Made by a program: the position numbers and the translations under genes. 54,473 bases of DNA from Mycolicibacterium sp. lyk4-40-TYG-92. GTDB lineage: Bacteria; Actinomycetota; Actinomycetes; Mycobacteriales; Mycobacteriaceae. The stretch spans positions 1 to 54,473 of the forward strand of contig NZ_JARVRX010000009.1 of NCBI RefSeq assembly GCF_030209435.1. Direction: 5' to 3'. Below, piece by piece: positions 34,392 to 43,258 of the stretch; the first letter of the stretch is position 1, and each line of letters begins with the position of its first letter. The notes beneath the pieces are model-generated. The model ran no database searches. It worked only from the letters and a program-made list of their open reading frames with translations, and had not been told where the DNA came from.

Positions 34392-35198
34392 CTACCGCCC
34401 GGCCCCGGTCCACACTTCGTCGTTTCGCGTCCGGCGCCTGACCTCGGCGGCCTGATCCTTCACCCACATGTCTTCGAACCGCTGCCCCTCGGGCTCGCGG
34501 CGGAGGCGATTCATCGCCCGGCTGAGCCACTTCGGCGGGGTGGCCGGCTCATACATCGGCAGCGCGGTGCTCAGGGAGTAGAGCGTCTTCAGCACGACGA
34601 ACACCCCGAACATCCGGGCGGGTGAGTCGGTCACCGCGGCGACGAACATGCCCAAGATCAGCGCCAGATGCACGACGGCCATCCGCCCGAAACTCCGGTT
34701 GGCGGTCTGCTCGAGCAGACCGAACGGCCAGCGGCGCAGGTATGGCACATCCACGAGGAAATCGACCACGACGATGACGAGCATCTGCAGGCAGCCGATG
34801 CCCGCGCTGCGCCAGTCCAGACCGACCAGTTCGGCGTTCCCGTTGTGCGTGAGGATCAGCAGGATCGCCGCGATGAAGACGCCGTGTGCCGCGCAGAACA
34901 CGCCGTTGATGAACAGGAAGCCCTTGATGAAGGAACCGGGCTTGCCTTGGGGACCCTTCGACTGCGGCGCTTCGTAGCGGAAATGCCCGCGCTGCGGGTT
35001 CCACCGCTGCTGCAGGACGCCGCGGGCGTAGATGAACAGCAGTCCGGCGACAGTCTCGAACCAGTAGACGATCAACGTCGTCGCCGCGGACCAGTCCTGG
35101 GTGAACCAGCCGACCGCGGGAACCCCGTTGGCCGCGACCAGCGTCACCAGATGGGCGAACTGATTCGCCCGGGGCCGTTGGGGCGCAGTGGGCGGCAC
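34392..35198 (-). CDS. Conserved membrane protein, DUF6498-like
   Basis: The 268-residue membrane protein has six or so hydrophobic segments. Its WFTQDWSAATTLIVYWFETVAGLLF stretch, rich in aromatic residues, resembles the DUF6498 family by eye. No catalytic motif is apparent. The GTG at 35198 (MPPTAPQRPR) gives a normal-looking N-terminus; the longer frame to 35264 would leave only 16 bases before echA6. It separates accD3 from echA6, which are neighbours in M. tuberculosis. The function is unknown. Confidence 0.75.
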   Translation of the reverse strand: MPPTAPQRPRANQFAHLVTLVAANGVPAVGWFTQDWSAATTLIVYWFETVAGLLFIYARGVLQQRWNPQRGHFRYEAPQSKGPQGKPGSFIKGFLFINGVFCAAHGVFIAAILLILTHNGNAELVGLDWRSAGIGCLQMLVIVVVDFLVDVPYLRRWPFGLLEQTANRSFGRMAVVHLALILGMFVAAVTDSPARMFGVFVVLKTLYSLSTALPMYEPATPPKWLSRAMNRLRREPEGQRFEDMWVKDQAAEVRRRTRNDEVWTGAGR

Positions 35199-35268
35199 GC
35201 GCCAATCGTGACACCAAAACACCCCCGGTACTCCACAACGCGCCTCGGCGCTCCATCGGCGCACCGCT

Positions 35269-35274
35269 TAGGCT
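35269..35274 (+). promoter_or_regulatory. -10 box of leaderless echA6
   Basis: TAGGCT is followed by six bases and the ATG at 35281; no ribosome-binding site is present, consistent with leaderless translation. Confidence 0.6.
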
Positions 35275-35280
35275 GGCCCA

Positions 35281-36015
35281 ATGATCGGAGTGACGCGGGA
35301 CGGCAACGTCCTGACCCTGGAAATGCAGCGCCCGGAGCGGCGCAATGCGCTGAACGCCGCGCTCGTCGACGGTGTGCGCGAAGAAATCGAGAAGGCCTCC
35401 CCGTCGGACACCCGCGCGATCGTGCTGACCGGGCAGGGCACCGTGTTCAGCGCGGGCGCCGACCTGTCCGACGCCGAAGGTGTGGCCAAGGAGCTGCCGG
35501 ACAAGGCGCTGGCCCTGAACCTGGCGATCGACGCCAGCCCGATCCCGATCATCGCGGCGCTCAACGGGCCCGCGATCGGCGCCGGCGTCATCCTGGCGAT
35601 GATCTGCGACCTGCGGGTCGCCGCGCCGGGCGTGTTCTTCCAGTTCCCCATCGCCAAATACGGCCTGGCGCTGGACAACTGGAGCATCCGCCGGCTGACG
35701 TCCCTGGTCGGCCACGGCCGGGCCCGCGCCATGCTGCTGGCCGCCGAGCGTCTCGAGCTGGAGACCGCGCTGCAGACCGGCATGGTCAACCGCACCGGCT
35801 CGCTGGCCGATGCCCAGGCCTGGGCCGCCGAGATCGCCGGTTACGCGCCGCTGTCGCTGGCGCACTCCAAGCGCGTGCTCAACGACGACGGTGCCTACGA
35901 CACCGTCCGCGGCGAACACACCCGCATGTTCAACAAGGCCTGGGCCAGCCCCGACGTGATCGAGGCCCAGGTGGCCCGGTTCGAGAAGCGGGCGCCGAGG
36001 TTCCAGGGCGCCTGA
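35281..36015 (+). CDS. echA6: Enoyl-CoA hydratase-like protein EchA6
   Basis: The 244-residue crotonase-fold protein has RPERRNALN, the oxyanion segments [12 protein letters not shown] and [14 protein letters not shown], and [23 protein letters not shown]. These match mycobacterial EchA6, which has lost hydratase activity and instead binds long-chain acyl-CoA and shuttles it to the FAS-II mycolate pathway (family knowledge). The order echA6, metallo-hydrolase, ctpE is conserved with Rv0905-Rv0908. Its stop overlaps the next start by one base (TGATG), so the pair is co-translated. Residues for hydratase catalysis were not checked by alignment. Confidence 0.93.
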   Translation: MIGVTRDGNVLTLEMQRPERRNALNAALVDGVREEIEKASPSDTRAIVLTGQGTVFSAGADLSDAEGVAKELPDKALALNLAIDASPIPIIAALNGPAIGAGVILAMICDLRVAAPGVFFQFPIAKYGLALDNWSIRRLTSLVGHGRARAMLLAAERLELETALQTGMVNRTGSLADAQAWAAEIAGYAPLSLAHSKRVLNDDGAYDTVRGEHTRMFNKAWASPDVIEAQVARFEKRAPRFQGA

Positions 36016-37130
36016 TGCTGCGACGGGCACTGCGGCTGATGTGGGGAACGGCGGCGCTGGCAGCCGGCGGCTGGGTGTTGCGGGCGCTCAATGGCGCGCC
36101 CGCCGCGCTCGGGGCCGGCCCCGCGGACATCAACGCGGTGGCGGAGGGCTCGCCCAACTTTCACGACGGCGTGTTCGTCAACCTCGAACCGCCGTCCGGC
36201 ACCGAGCTGACGCGGGAACAGCAGGCCGGGCTGGTGCGCGAGCTGCTGACCAGCAGCGCCGTGCAGCGCCCGCCCATGCCCATCCCGCTCGTGGTGCCCG
36301 ATCCGGGCCTCCCGGCCGGGGACCTGGCGGTCACCTGGTTCGGGCACTCCTCGGCGCTGATCGAGATCGACGGCTACCGCGTACTGGCTGATCCGGTGTG
36401 GAGCCGACGGTGCTCGCCGTCGCGGACGGTCGGGCCGCAGCGGCTCCATGAGGTCCCGGCGCCGCTGGAGGCGCTGCCGGCCGTCGACGCGGTGATCATC
36501 AGTCACGATCACTACGACCACCTCGACATCGACACCGTCACACAGCTGGCCAGCATGCAGCGGGCCAAGTTCTTCGTTCCCCTCGGTATCGGCGCACACC
36601 TGCGCTGGTGGGGCATCCCGGCCGAGCGCATCGTCGAACTCGACTGGAACCAGAGCGCCAAGCTCGGCGAGCTCACGCTCGTGTGCACGCCGGCCCGGCA
36701 CTTCTCGGGGCGCTTCCTGACCCGCAACACCACCCTGTGGGCGTCGTGGGCCCTGATCGGTCCGCAGCACCGGGCGTTCTTCGGCGGCGACACCGGCTAC
36801 ACCAAGAGCTTCGGGGACATCGGCGCCGATTACGGGCCGTTCGACCTGACCCTCATGCCCATCGGGGCGTACCACCCGGGCTGGCCCGACATCCACATGA
36901 ACCCCGAGTTCGCGGTGCGGGCGCATCGCGACGTGACCGACAGCGGCCTGCTGGTGCCGATCCACTGGGCGACGTTCCGGTTGGCGCCGCATCCGTGGTC
37001 CGAGCCGGTCGAGCGGATGATCATCGCGGCGCGCGACGAATCGGTGGACGTCGCGGTCCCCATGCCGGGCCAACGGCTGGAGCCGGCGCGGCTACCGGGG
37101 CTGGACGAGTGGTGGCGACCGTCTCAATAG
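36015..37130 (+). CDS. Metallo-beta-lactamase-fold hydrolase (Rv0906/NAPE-PLD-like)
   Basis: The 371-residue protein has a hydrophobic N-terminal stretch (signal or anchor, [20 protein letters not shown]) and a beta-lactamase-fold hydrolase domain. The zinc motif HDHYDHLD is followed by PARHFSGR and FFGGDTGYT. The closest family pattern is the UlaG/NAPE-PLD type, which hydrolyses phosphodiester lipids. Position matches M. tuberculosis Rv0906. The ATG at 36015 overlaps the echA6 stop; a much longer open frame upstream is a shadow. The stop codon TAG at 37128-37130 shares its last base with a palindromic repeat, so the repeat landed exactly at the gene end. Confidence 0.9.
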   Translation: MLRRALRLMWGTAALAAGGWVLRALNGAPAALGAGPADINAVAEGSPNFHDGVFVNLEPPSGTELTREQQAGLVRELLTSSAVQRPPMPIPLVVPDPGLPAGDLAVTWFGHSSALIEIDGYRVLADPVWSRRCSPSRTVGPQRLHEVPAPLEALPAVDAVIISHDHYDHLDIDTVTQLASMQRAKFFVPLGIGAHLRWWGIPAERIVELDWNQSAKLGELTLVCTPARHFSGRFLTRNTTLWASWALIGPQHRAFFGGDTGYTKSFGDIGADYGPFDLTLMPIGAYHPGWPDIHMNPEFAVRAHRDVTDSGLLVPIHWATFRLAPHPWSEPVERMIIAARDESVDVAVPMPGQRLEPARLPGLDEWWRPSQ

Positions 37131-37180
37131 CGATTTGTGCACGATTTTCCGCGCCTGCCGCGGATTTTCGTGCACAAATC
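37130..37180. repeat. Palindromic repeat, copy B, between hydrolase gene and ctpE
   Basis: The first arm at 37130-37153 is identical to that of the accD3 copy over 24 bases. The loop is CCTGC, and the second arm at 37159-37180 matches over 22 bases. The element starts on the last base of the hydrolase stop codon and ends 23 bases before the ctpE GTG. Confidence 0.92.
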
Positions 37181-37203
37181 CCGACTTCGTAGGGGGATGA
37201 CGG

Positions 37204-39606
37204 GTGACTGTCGAGGATCCGGAACGCACCGCTGCGGGCCTCTCGGATGACGAAGTGGCGCACCGGGTCGCCGCCGGCCAGACCAACGACGTGCCGACGC
37301 GGGCGGCCCGCAGCGTCTCGGAGATCATCCGCGCCAATGTCTTCACGCGCATCAACGCGATCCTCGGGACGCTGTTCCTGATCGTGCTGGCGACGGGCTC
37401 GGTGATCAACGGGCTGTTCGGGCTGCTGATCGTCGCCAACAGCGCCATCGGCATCATCCAGGAGCTGCGCGCCAAGCAGACCCTCGACCGGCTGGCCATC
37501 GTCGGACAGGCAAAACCGTTGGTGCGCAGGCAGTCCGGCACGCAGGAGCGGCCCGCGGGCGAGGTGGTGCTCGACGACGTCATCGAACTCGGCCCGGGCG
37601 ACCAGATCGTGGTCGACGGCATCGTGCTGGAAGCGGCCAACCTCGAGGTCGACGAGTCTCTGCTCACCGGTGAGGCCGACGCCATCGACAAGGGCGCCGG
37701 CGACACCGTCATGTCGGGCAGCTTCGTGGTCGCCGGGAGCGGCTCCTACCGCGCCACCAAAGTCGGCCGCGCGGCATACGCCGCCCAATTGGCCGCCGAG
37801 GCAAGCAAATTCACCCTGGTCAAGTCCGAGCTGCGCAGCGGTATCAACACCATTCTGCGGTTCATCACCTACCTGCTCTGGCCGGCCGGTGCGCTGATCA
37901 TCTACACCCAGCTGTTCACCGTCACCGGCGTCGGCTGGAGAGAGTCGGTGCTGCGGACGGTCGGGGCCCTGGTGCCGATGGTGCCCGAAGGCCTGGTGCT
38001 GATGACGTCGCTGGCGTTCGCCGTCGGCGTGGTCCGGCTGGGCCGGCGGCAGTGTCTGGTGCAGGAGCTGCCGGCCATCGAAGGGCTGGCCCGCGTCGAC
38101 GTCGTGTGCGCCGACAAGACCGGGACGCTCACCGAAAACGGCATGCGCGTCAGCGATCTCAGCACGTTCACGACGGACGACGCGGCGGCCGTGCTGGCAC
38201 AGATGGCGGCCGACGACGTCCGGCCCAACGCCAGCATGGCCGCCATCGCCGAGGCGTACAAGCTGCCGCCGGGCTGGACGCAGACCGCGAACGCGCCGTT
38301 CAAATCGGCGACCAAGTGGAGCGGGGTGTCCTACGGCGAGGACGGCAACTGGGTGCTCGGTGCGCCCGACGTTCTGCTCGCCGCTGGTTCGCCCGAAGCC
38401 GAGCAGGCCGAACAGATCGGCGCCCAGGGCCTGCGGGTGCTGCTGCTCGGTTCCTCGGACCGCCCCGTCGATGCCCCCGACGCGCCCGGCGCAGTGACTC
38501 CCGTGGCGCTGGTGACCCTCGAACAGCGCGTCCGCCCCGACGCCGGCGAGACCCTGGAGTACTTTGCGCAGCAACATGTCTCGGTCAAGGTGATCTCCGG
38601 CGACAACGCGGTGTCGGTGGGCGCGGTGGCCGGGTCGCTGGGCCTGAACGGTGAGACGCTGGACGCCCGTCGGCTCCCGGACGATCCGGAGCAGCTGGCC
38701 GAAACCGTCAGCGAATACACCACTTTCGGCCGCGTCCGGCCGGACCAGAAGCGCGCCATGGTGCATGCCCTGCAGTCCCGCGGCCACACCGTCGCGATGA
38801 CCGGCGACGGCGTCAACGACGTGCTGGCGCTCAAGGACGCCGACATCGGCGTCGCGATGGGATCGGGCAGCTCGGCGACGCGGGCCGTCGCGCAGATCGT
38901 CCTGCTGGACAACAAGTTCGCCACCCTGCCCTATGTGGTGGGGGAGGGCCGCCGCGTCATCGGCAACATCGAGCGGGTCTCGAACCTGTTCCTCACCAAG
39001 ACGGTGTACTCGGTGCTGCTGGCCGTGCTCGTGGGCCTGGCGGGCCTGTCCGCCCGGTTCTTCGGCACCGAGCCCGTGCTGTATCCGTTCCAGCCCATCC
39101 ACGTCACCATCGCGGCATGGTTCACCATCGGTATCCCGGCGTTCGTGCTGTCACTGGCGCCGAACAATGAACGGGCACACCACGGTTTCGTACGCCGGGT
39201 GATGACGGCCGCGCTGCCGTCGGGTCTGGTGGTGGGTGCCGCGACGTTCGTCTCGTACCTGCTGGCCTACCACGGGAAGTACGCCGACGAGGTCCAGCAG
39301 AACCAGGCGTCCACCGCCGCGCTGATCACGCTGCTGGTGTCGGCGGTGTGGGTGCTGGCCGTAGTGGCACGCCCGTACCAGTGGTGGCGCATCGCGCTGG
39401 TCGCCGCGTCGGCGTTGGCGTACGTGGTGATTTTTTCGATTCCCTGGGCGCAGCAACAATTCATGCTCGACCCGTCGAACCTGGCGCTGACCTCGGCGGC
39501 TGTCGGAATCGGCCTGGTGGGTGCCGGTGCGATCGAGGTGCTGTGGTGGCTGCAGGGCCGCTGGCTGGGCGAGCCGCGGCGGTTGTGGCGAACCGATGAG
39601 CAATGA
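37204..39606 (+). CDS. ctpE: P-type ATPase CtpE, Ca2+-type
   Basis: The 800-residue P-type ATPase has an actuator loop with [12 protein letters not shown], a helix-4 segment MVPEGLVLM, and phosphorylation site Asp304 in [10 protein letters not shown]. The hinge is [20 protein letters not shown]. Ten membrane segments can be seen, four of them before the phosphorylation domain. The order with echA6 and the Rv0909/Rv0910-like pair identifies it as CtpE, reported as a calcium importer needed for cell-surface integrity in mycobacteria. It begins with GTG at 37204. A nearby palindromic repeat occupies most of its 5' spacer. Confidence 0.93.
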   Translation: MTVEDPERTAAGLSDDEVAHRVAAGQTNDVPTRAARSVSEIIRANVFTRINAILGTLFLIVLATGSVINGLFGLLIVANSAIGIIQELRAKQTLDRLAIVGQAKPLVRRQSGTQERPAGEVVLDDVIELGPGDQIVVDGIVLEAANLEVDESLLTGEADAIDKGAGDTVMSGSFVVAGSGSYRATKVGRAAYAAQLAAEASKFTLVKSELRSGINTILRFITYLLWPAGALIIYTQLFTVTGVGWRESVLRTVGALVPMVPEGLVLMTSLAFAVGVVRLGRRQCLVQELPAIEGLARVDVVCADKTGTLTENGMRVSDLSTFTTDDAAAVLAQMAADDVRPNASMAAIAEAYKLPPGWTQTANAPFKSATKWSGVSYGEDGNWVLGAPDVLLAAGSPEAEQAEQIGAQGLRVLLLGSSDRPVDAPDAPGAVTPVALVTLEQRVRPDAGETLEYFAQQHVSVKVISGDNAVSVGAVAGSLGLNGETLDARRLPDDPEQLAETVSEYTTFGRVRPDQKRAMVHALQSRGHTVAMTGDGVNDVLALKDADIGVAMGSGSSATRAVAQIVLLDNKFATLPYVVGEGRRVIGNIERVSNLFLTKTVYSVLLAVLVGLAGLSARFFGTEPVLYPFQPIHVTIAAWFTIGIPAFVLSLAPNNERAHHGFVRRVMTAALPSGLVVGAATFVSYLLAYHGKYADEVQQNQASTAALITLLVSAVWVLAVVARPYQWWRIALVAASALAYVVIFSIPWAQQQFMLDPSNLALTSAAVGIGLVGAGAIEVLWWLQGRWLGEPRRLWRTDEQ

Positions 39607-39642
39607 AGAATGAACACGTTCACCGGACAATCCGGCAATAGA

Positions 39643-39648
39643 TAGGGT
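39643..39648 (+). promoter_or_regulatory. -10 box of the leaderless antitoxin-like gene
   Basis: TAGGGT followed by seven bases and ATG at 39656 indicates a leaderless start; it argues against the GTG at 39647. Confidence 0.55.
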
Positions 39649-39655
39649 GGGAATC

Positions 39656-39865
39656 ATGGGATTTCTGGACAAGGTGAAAGACCTGGCGGCACAGAACGCC
39701 GACAAGGTCGAGGCCGCTATCGAGAAGGTCGGCGACATCGTCGACGAGAAGACCGAAGGCAAGTTCAAGGGCGCCGTCGACAGCGCTCAGGAAGCCGCGA
39801 AGAAGGCCGTTGCGGGCGAGCAGCCTGCCGCCGAGCCGCCTGCCGAAGGGACGCAACAGCAGTAG
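39656..39865 (+). CDS. Small charged protein, Rv0909-like (putative antitoxin)
   Basis: The 69-residue protein is very hydrophilic and helical: MGFLDKVKDLAAQNADKVEA, then IEKVGDIVDEKTEGKFKGAV, then an Ala/Pro/Glu/Gln tail. This is the Rv0909 family, listed as the antitoxin of an Rv0909/Rv0910 pair in M. tuberculosis. The amphipathic repeats also recall CsbD/MT0933-like stress proteins, so the antitoxin label is weak. The start at 39656 is favoured by the promoter spacing; a GTG nine bases upstream is possible. Its stop lies two bases before the next gene. Confidence 0.8.
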   Translation: MGFLDKVKDLAAQNADKVEAAIEKVGDIVDEKTEGKFKGAVDSAQEAAKKAVAGEQPAAEPPAEGTQQQ

Positions 39866-39867
39866 TC

Positions 39868-40305
39868 ATGGCAAAGCTCGCAAGTTCAATCGAAGTACCG
39901 CTGTCGCCCGAAAAGGCCTGGGAGGCAGCGTCGGACCTCTCCCGATACGACGACTGGCTGTCGATTCACCGGATGTGGCGTAGCCAGCTGCCCGAGACCT
40001 TGGGTAAGGGCACGCAGATCTCATCAGTCGTCGAGGTCAAGGGCATGTTGAACCGGGTCGACTGGACCATCGTGCATTACAACCCGCCCGGGTCACTGAC
40101 GCTCAACGGTGTCGGAAAGGGCGGGGTCCGGGTCAAGTTGATGGCCAAGATCACGCCGGCCGGTGACGGTTCGAACGTGGCGTTCGACATCCACCTGGGT
40201 GGTCCGGCCCTGTTCGGCCCCATCGGCATGGTGGTGGCGGCCGCGCTGCGGTCCGACATCCACCAGTCGCTGGAGAAGTTCAAGGCGCTGTTCGCGTCGG
40301 TGTAG
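39868..40305 (+). CDS. SRPBCC-fold protein, Rv0910-like (putative toxin)
   Basis: The 145-residue protein belongs to the START/SRPBCC superfamily: SIEVPLSPEKAWEAASDLSR at the N-terminus, YDDWLSIHRMW, and a long C-terminal helix ending in DIHQSLEKFKALF. The fold makes a hydrophobic pocket for a lipid or polyketide-like ligand. Rv0910 is listed as a toxin in M. tuberculosis TA catalogues, yet the fold argues equally for lipid binding. It is translated with the preceding small gene and ends at a strong intrinsic terminator. Confidence 0.87.
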   Translation: MAKLASSIEVPLSPEKAWEAASDLSRYDDWLSIHRMWRSQLPETLGKGTQISSVVEVKGMLNRVDWTIVHYNPPGSLTLNGVGKGGVRVKLMAKITPAGDGSNVAFDIHLGGPALFGPIGMVVAAALRSDIHQSLEKFKALFASV

Positions 40306-40317
40306 ACCCGTCAGACG

Positions 40318-40354
40318 AAGGTGGCGAGAATTTTCGAATTCTCGCCACCTTTTT
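40318..40354 (+). terminator. Strong intrinsic terminator
   Basis: AAGGTGGCGAGAATT (40318-40332) and AATTCTCGCCACCTT (40337-40351) form a perfect 15-bp stem with a TTCG loop, ending in a T run. It closes the small-protein/SRPBCC transcript, and possibly the ctpE one. Confidence 0.92.
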
Positions 40355-40438
40355 CGTGTCGGCGCCGCCGCGATGAGTTTTCGGCGGGGTGGTTGTCTGT
40401 ATCGGTGACCACCCCGTCACTCGTCTAGGGAGAACATC

Positions 40439-41209
40439 ATGGCCACTCGTACTGCAACCCCGCTGGGCGCGCCCATCTGGATCGACCTCGCCACGTCGGA
40501 TGTGGCCGGCGCCCAGGCGTTCTACCGCACCGTGCTGGGTTGGGACTACGAAAACCCGGGGCCCGACTACGGCGGCTACATCAATGCCCGGCGCGACGGC
40601 CGCTACGTCGGCGGCATGATGGCGAGCGACCCGGCGTGGAACGCGCCCGACGCCTGGACGGTGTACCTGCACACCGCCGACATCCAAGCCACCATCGACG
40701 CCGCGGTCGCCGCCGGCGCCACCAACTGCATCCCGGCCATGGAGGTGCCCGAGAAGGGCTGGATGGCGATGCTGACCGACCCGACGGGTGCCTTCTTCGG
40801 GCTGTGGCAGCCGACTGGGCACCAGGGCTTCGAGGTCTACGAGGAGGCCGGCGCCCCGGTGTGGTTCCAGCTGACCACGACCGACTTCGCCAAGGCCACC
40901 GAGTTCTACACGACGGTGTTCGGCTGGCAGCTGCAGGTCGAGGCCGACAGTCCCGAGTTCCGCTACAGCAACGCCATCTTCGACGGCGAGCCGCTGATCG
41001 GCGTCATGGACGGCTCGGTCATTCCCGGCCTGGACCGTTCCACGTGGAACTGCTTCCTCGGCAGCGACGATGTCGACAAGACCATCGAACTGATCACCGC
41101 GGGCGGCGGCTCCGTGGTGCGCGCCGCCGAGGACACCCCGTACGGCCGGCTGGCCGCCGTCACCGATCCGACGGGCGCCGCGTTCAACCTGTCGTCGCTG
41201 AAGGACTGA
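40439..41209 (+). CDS. Two-domain glyoxalase/VOC-family protein (Rv0911-like)
   Basis: The 256-residue protein consists of two tandem VOC (glyoxalase/bleomycin resistance) domains, residues about 8-122 and 135-255. Each starts with the IDLATSDVAGAQAFYRTVLG or QLTTTDFAKATEFYTTVFGW type of strand and ends with DPTGAFFGLWQ or DPTGAAFNLSS. VOC proteins bind a metal or small ligand between paired beta-alpha-beta-beta-beta units. The ATG at 40439 follows AGGGAGA. Gene position matches Rv0911. The substrate is unknown; protection against electrophiles or antibiotics is a family-based possibility. Confidence 0.9.
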   Translation: MATRTATPLGAPIWIDLATSDVAGAQAFYRTVLGWDYENPGPDYGGYINARRDGRYVGGMMASDPAWNAPDAWTVYLHTADIQATIDAAVAAGATNCIPAMEVPEKGWMAMLTDPTGAFFGLWQPTGHQGFEVYEEAGAPVWFQLTTTDFAKATEFYTTVFGWQLQVEADSPEFRYSNAIFDGEPLIGVMDGSVIPGLDRSTWNCFLGSDDVDKTIELITAGGGSVVRAAEDTPYGRLAAVTDPTGAAFNLSSLKD

Positions 41210-41220
41210 CCGCCGAACCT

Positions 41221-41263
41221 GAGCTTGTGGTCGAAGATCCCGCGGATTTTCGGTCACAAGCTC
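41221..41263. repeat. Related palindromic element, copy C
   Basis: A 43-bp imperfect palindrome starts GAGCTTGTGGTCGAA and ends TTCGGTCACAAGCTC. Its centre CCCGCGGATTTTCG is shared with copies A and B. It lies just after the glyoxalase gene and could also act as its terminator. Confidence 0.7.
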
Positions 41264-41316
41264 ATTTTCGGTCCCAAAAACTGTCCCGATCAGACCCGCT
41301 CGGTGCTCCTACCGAT

Positions 41317-41565
41317 ATGAACATCCATTGGCGGCACCAGCACCCCGCGGCGACGACGTACGAGATCGTCGACCAGCTCCACGATCGCCACGCCGTTGGC
41401 GTCACCGCAGACCGTGTTGCGGCGACGGTCGCGGGCTGGCTCTCGGAACTGGATGTGCAGAGCCCGTTGACCGAGGAACTGGCCCGCGCGACGCAGCGCG
41501 GCGACTGGCCCACCACTCACACCATCTGTGACCAGCTGTCCATCGACCTCATGATCGCGGCCTGA
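41317..41565 (+). CDS. Conserved small hypothetical protein (82 aa)
   Basis: The 82-residue acidic protein begins MNIHWRHQHPAATTYEIVDQ and ends in IDLMIAA. It has no recognised domain. The balanced amino acid content and GC-rich third codon positions support coding. The same frame is open far upstream through the glyoxalase gene, but that part is a shadow. It sits between copy C of the palindromic element and the convergent channel gene. Confidence 0.7.
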   Translation: MNIHWRHQHPAATTYEIVDQLHDRHAVGVTADRVAATVAGWLSELDVQSPLTEELARATQRGDWPTTHTICDQLSIDLMIAA

Positions 41566-41573
41566 CGATGTCG

Positions 41574-43253
41574 CTACGCCGTCCGCTGGCCGGTCAGCAG
41601 CGTGTCGATCAGTTCGCGGTACGGGCCGACGAGATACGCGGTGTCGCCGGCGCAGAGTCGGCTGTCACGCCGCGGCCTCCGATGCGTGGTGCCGGCCCGG
41701 GTGATCGCGATGACGCGGATCTGCGTCCGCACCTCAGCCATCCGCATGCCGTCGAGCGCGCTGCCGGCGTCGACGTGGACGGCGCCCACCGTGAACGACT
41801 GCTGCCCCACCGAGAAGGTGCCCAGCACCTGTAATCCCATCGCCGCACCGACGAACCACGGGGCCGCGAGTTCGACCGTCGACCGGACGTGCGCGAAGCC
41901 GAAGCGCCCCGCCACCGCGGCCCCGAGGGTGCGGTCGTAGATGCGCAACACCAGGGGGACGTCGGGCCGGTCGATCTCCGGCAGCACCCGGGGACTGAGC
42001 ATTTCGCGCAGCACGATGCCGGTCTCGATGTTGACCATGTCGTCTTGCGTCAGCACCGCGACGGCGCGCGCCCGGTCCAGCCGGGCCAGCTCCAGCGTCT
42101 GTCGCAGCGTCGCGTCGCCGAAGATCACCGGGACGTCCAACTGGGCGGCCTGCGCCAGGAACCGGTTGGACTCGTCACGCTCGATGACGGCGACGTCGTA
42201 CCCGGCCGCGGCCAGGTCACTGACGACCCGGATGCCGAACGAGCCGAGGCCCACCACGACGATGTGGTTGCGCAGATGCTGCACCCGCCGGCGGCCCGAC
42301 GAATTACCGAGACGGCGCGACAGCAGCGCGTCGGCGACGAACGCCACCAGGATCGCGGTGGTGGTGACGCCGGCGAACATGAGACCAATGCCCCACAGCC
42401 GCAACCAGGTTGGCTGATGCATGAAGCTGAAGTCGCCGTAGCCGACCGTCGCGATGGTCTCGGTGGAGAAGTACAGCGCATCGATCCAGCTCATGCCGGC
42501 CGGGTTGTGATAGGCGAAGCGCAGCAGCACCGTCGACCCGAGCAGCAGGGACATCGACGTGCCCAGGGCCCACCAGAAAATGGGGTTGATGTCGTCACGC
42601 GTGACGCGCAGCGCGTCGATCACGCGCCGCGGCCACGGCCGGTGGGTTCGGCTGGTCAACGGAAGTGGCACCGTGATGCCGGCCTCGGCCAATTCGTCGG
42701 CGGTGCCGATCATCGCGGTCCAGTCGCCGGCGCGGACCTCGAAATCCCTGCCGGGACAGGGCGTCACCTCGCCGGGTGTCTCCGAGTTCTCGCCGCGGAC
42801 GACGGCGACGGGCGCCAGGTCGCCGAACATCTCCCGCAACGTGGCGTCGCGCGGGGCGTCGGTGCCGGAGATGACGTAGTCCACGCCGGCCACCGAGATG
42901 GTGTGGGTGGTGCGGGCCAGGCAGGCCTCGACGACCGATGGCGCCGCCAGGTCGGCGACGTCGAGCACTGCGCCCGGTCCGTTGTCCTGTGCCACCGCGG
43001 CGCGCAGCACGCTGTTGGCCAGCCGCGTCACCACCCGGACATTCGGGTTGAGTTCCCGTGCCAGCAGGGCGATTTCGAGATTGACGGCGTCGTCGTCACC
43101 TGCGCACACGATGGCGGCGGCGCTGGTGACGATGGCCGCCTTGAGGCCGGCGGGCTCGTGGATCGTCACGACGGTGGCGCCCGCCGCCTGCAACCCCTCG
43201 GTGATCCGGTTGGCCAGCGCGTCGGTGCCGCAGACGATGACATGCCCCTGCAT
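41574..43253 (-). CDS. RCK-domain potassium channel with N- and C-terminal RCK units
   Basis: The 559-residue protein has a Rossmann/RCK-like domain first (HVIVCGTDALANRITEGLQ, residues about 1-190). Two membrane helices with a pore loop follow, including the K+ selectivity filter TIATVGYGD. A second RCK domain starts at HIVVVGLGSFGIRVVSDLAA and ends with a TrkA-C-like part. Such channels conduct K+ and are gated by nucleotides or Ca2+ at the RCK ring. An RCK domain in front of the pore is unusual for small bacterial channels, where it normally follows. It forms an operon with the cupin gene, five bases upstream. Confidence 0.9.
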   Translation of the reverse strand: MQGHVIVCGTDALANRITEGLQAAGATVVTIHEPAGLKAAIVTSAAAIVCAGDDDAVNLEIALLARELNPNVRVVTRLANSVLRAAVAQDNGPGAVLDVADLAAPSVVEACLARTTHTISVAGVDYVISGTDAPRDATLREMFGDLAPVAVVRGENSETPGEVTPCPGRDFEVRAGDWTAMIGTADELAEAGITVPLPLTSRTHRPWPRRVIDALRVTRDDINPIFWWALGTSMSLLLGSTVLLRFAYHNPAGMSWIDALYFSTETIATVGYGDFSFMHQPTWLRLWGIGLMFAGVTTTAILVAFVADALLSRRLGNSSGRRRVQHLRNHIVVVGLGSFGIRVVSDLAAAGYDVAVIERDESNRFLAQAAQLDVPVIFGDATLRQTLELARLDRARAVAVLTQDDMVNIETGIVLREMLSPRVLPEIDRPDVPLVLRIYDRTLGAAVAGRFGFAHVRSTVELAAPWFVGAAMGLQVLGTFSVGQQSFTVGAVHVDAGSALDGMRMAEVRTQIRVIAITRAGTTHRRPRRDSRLCAGDTAYLVGPYRELIDTLLTGQRTA

Positions 43254-43258
43254 GTGCC

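Noticed and set aside
34668..36014. Long plus-strand frame that could extend the metallo-hydrolase by about 450 residues
   Set aside because: It crosses the DUF6498-like and echA6 genes and is rich in Arg/Ala without domain features; the hydrolase starts at 36015, overlapping the echA6 stop.
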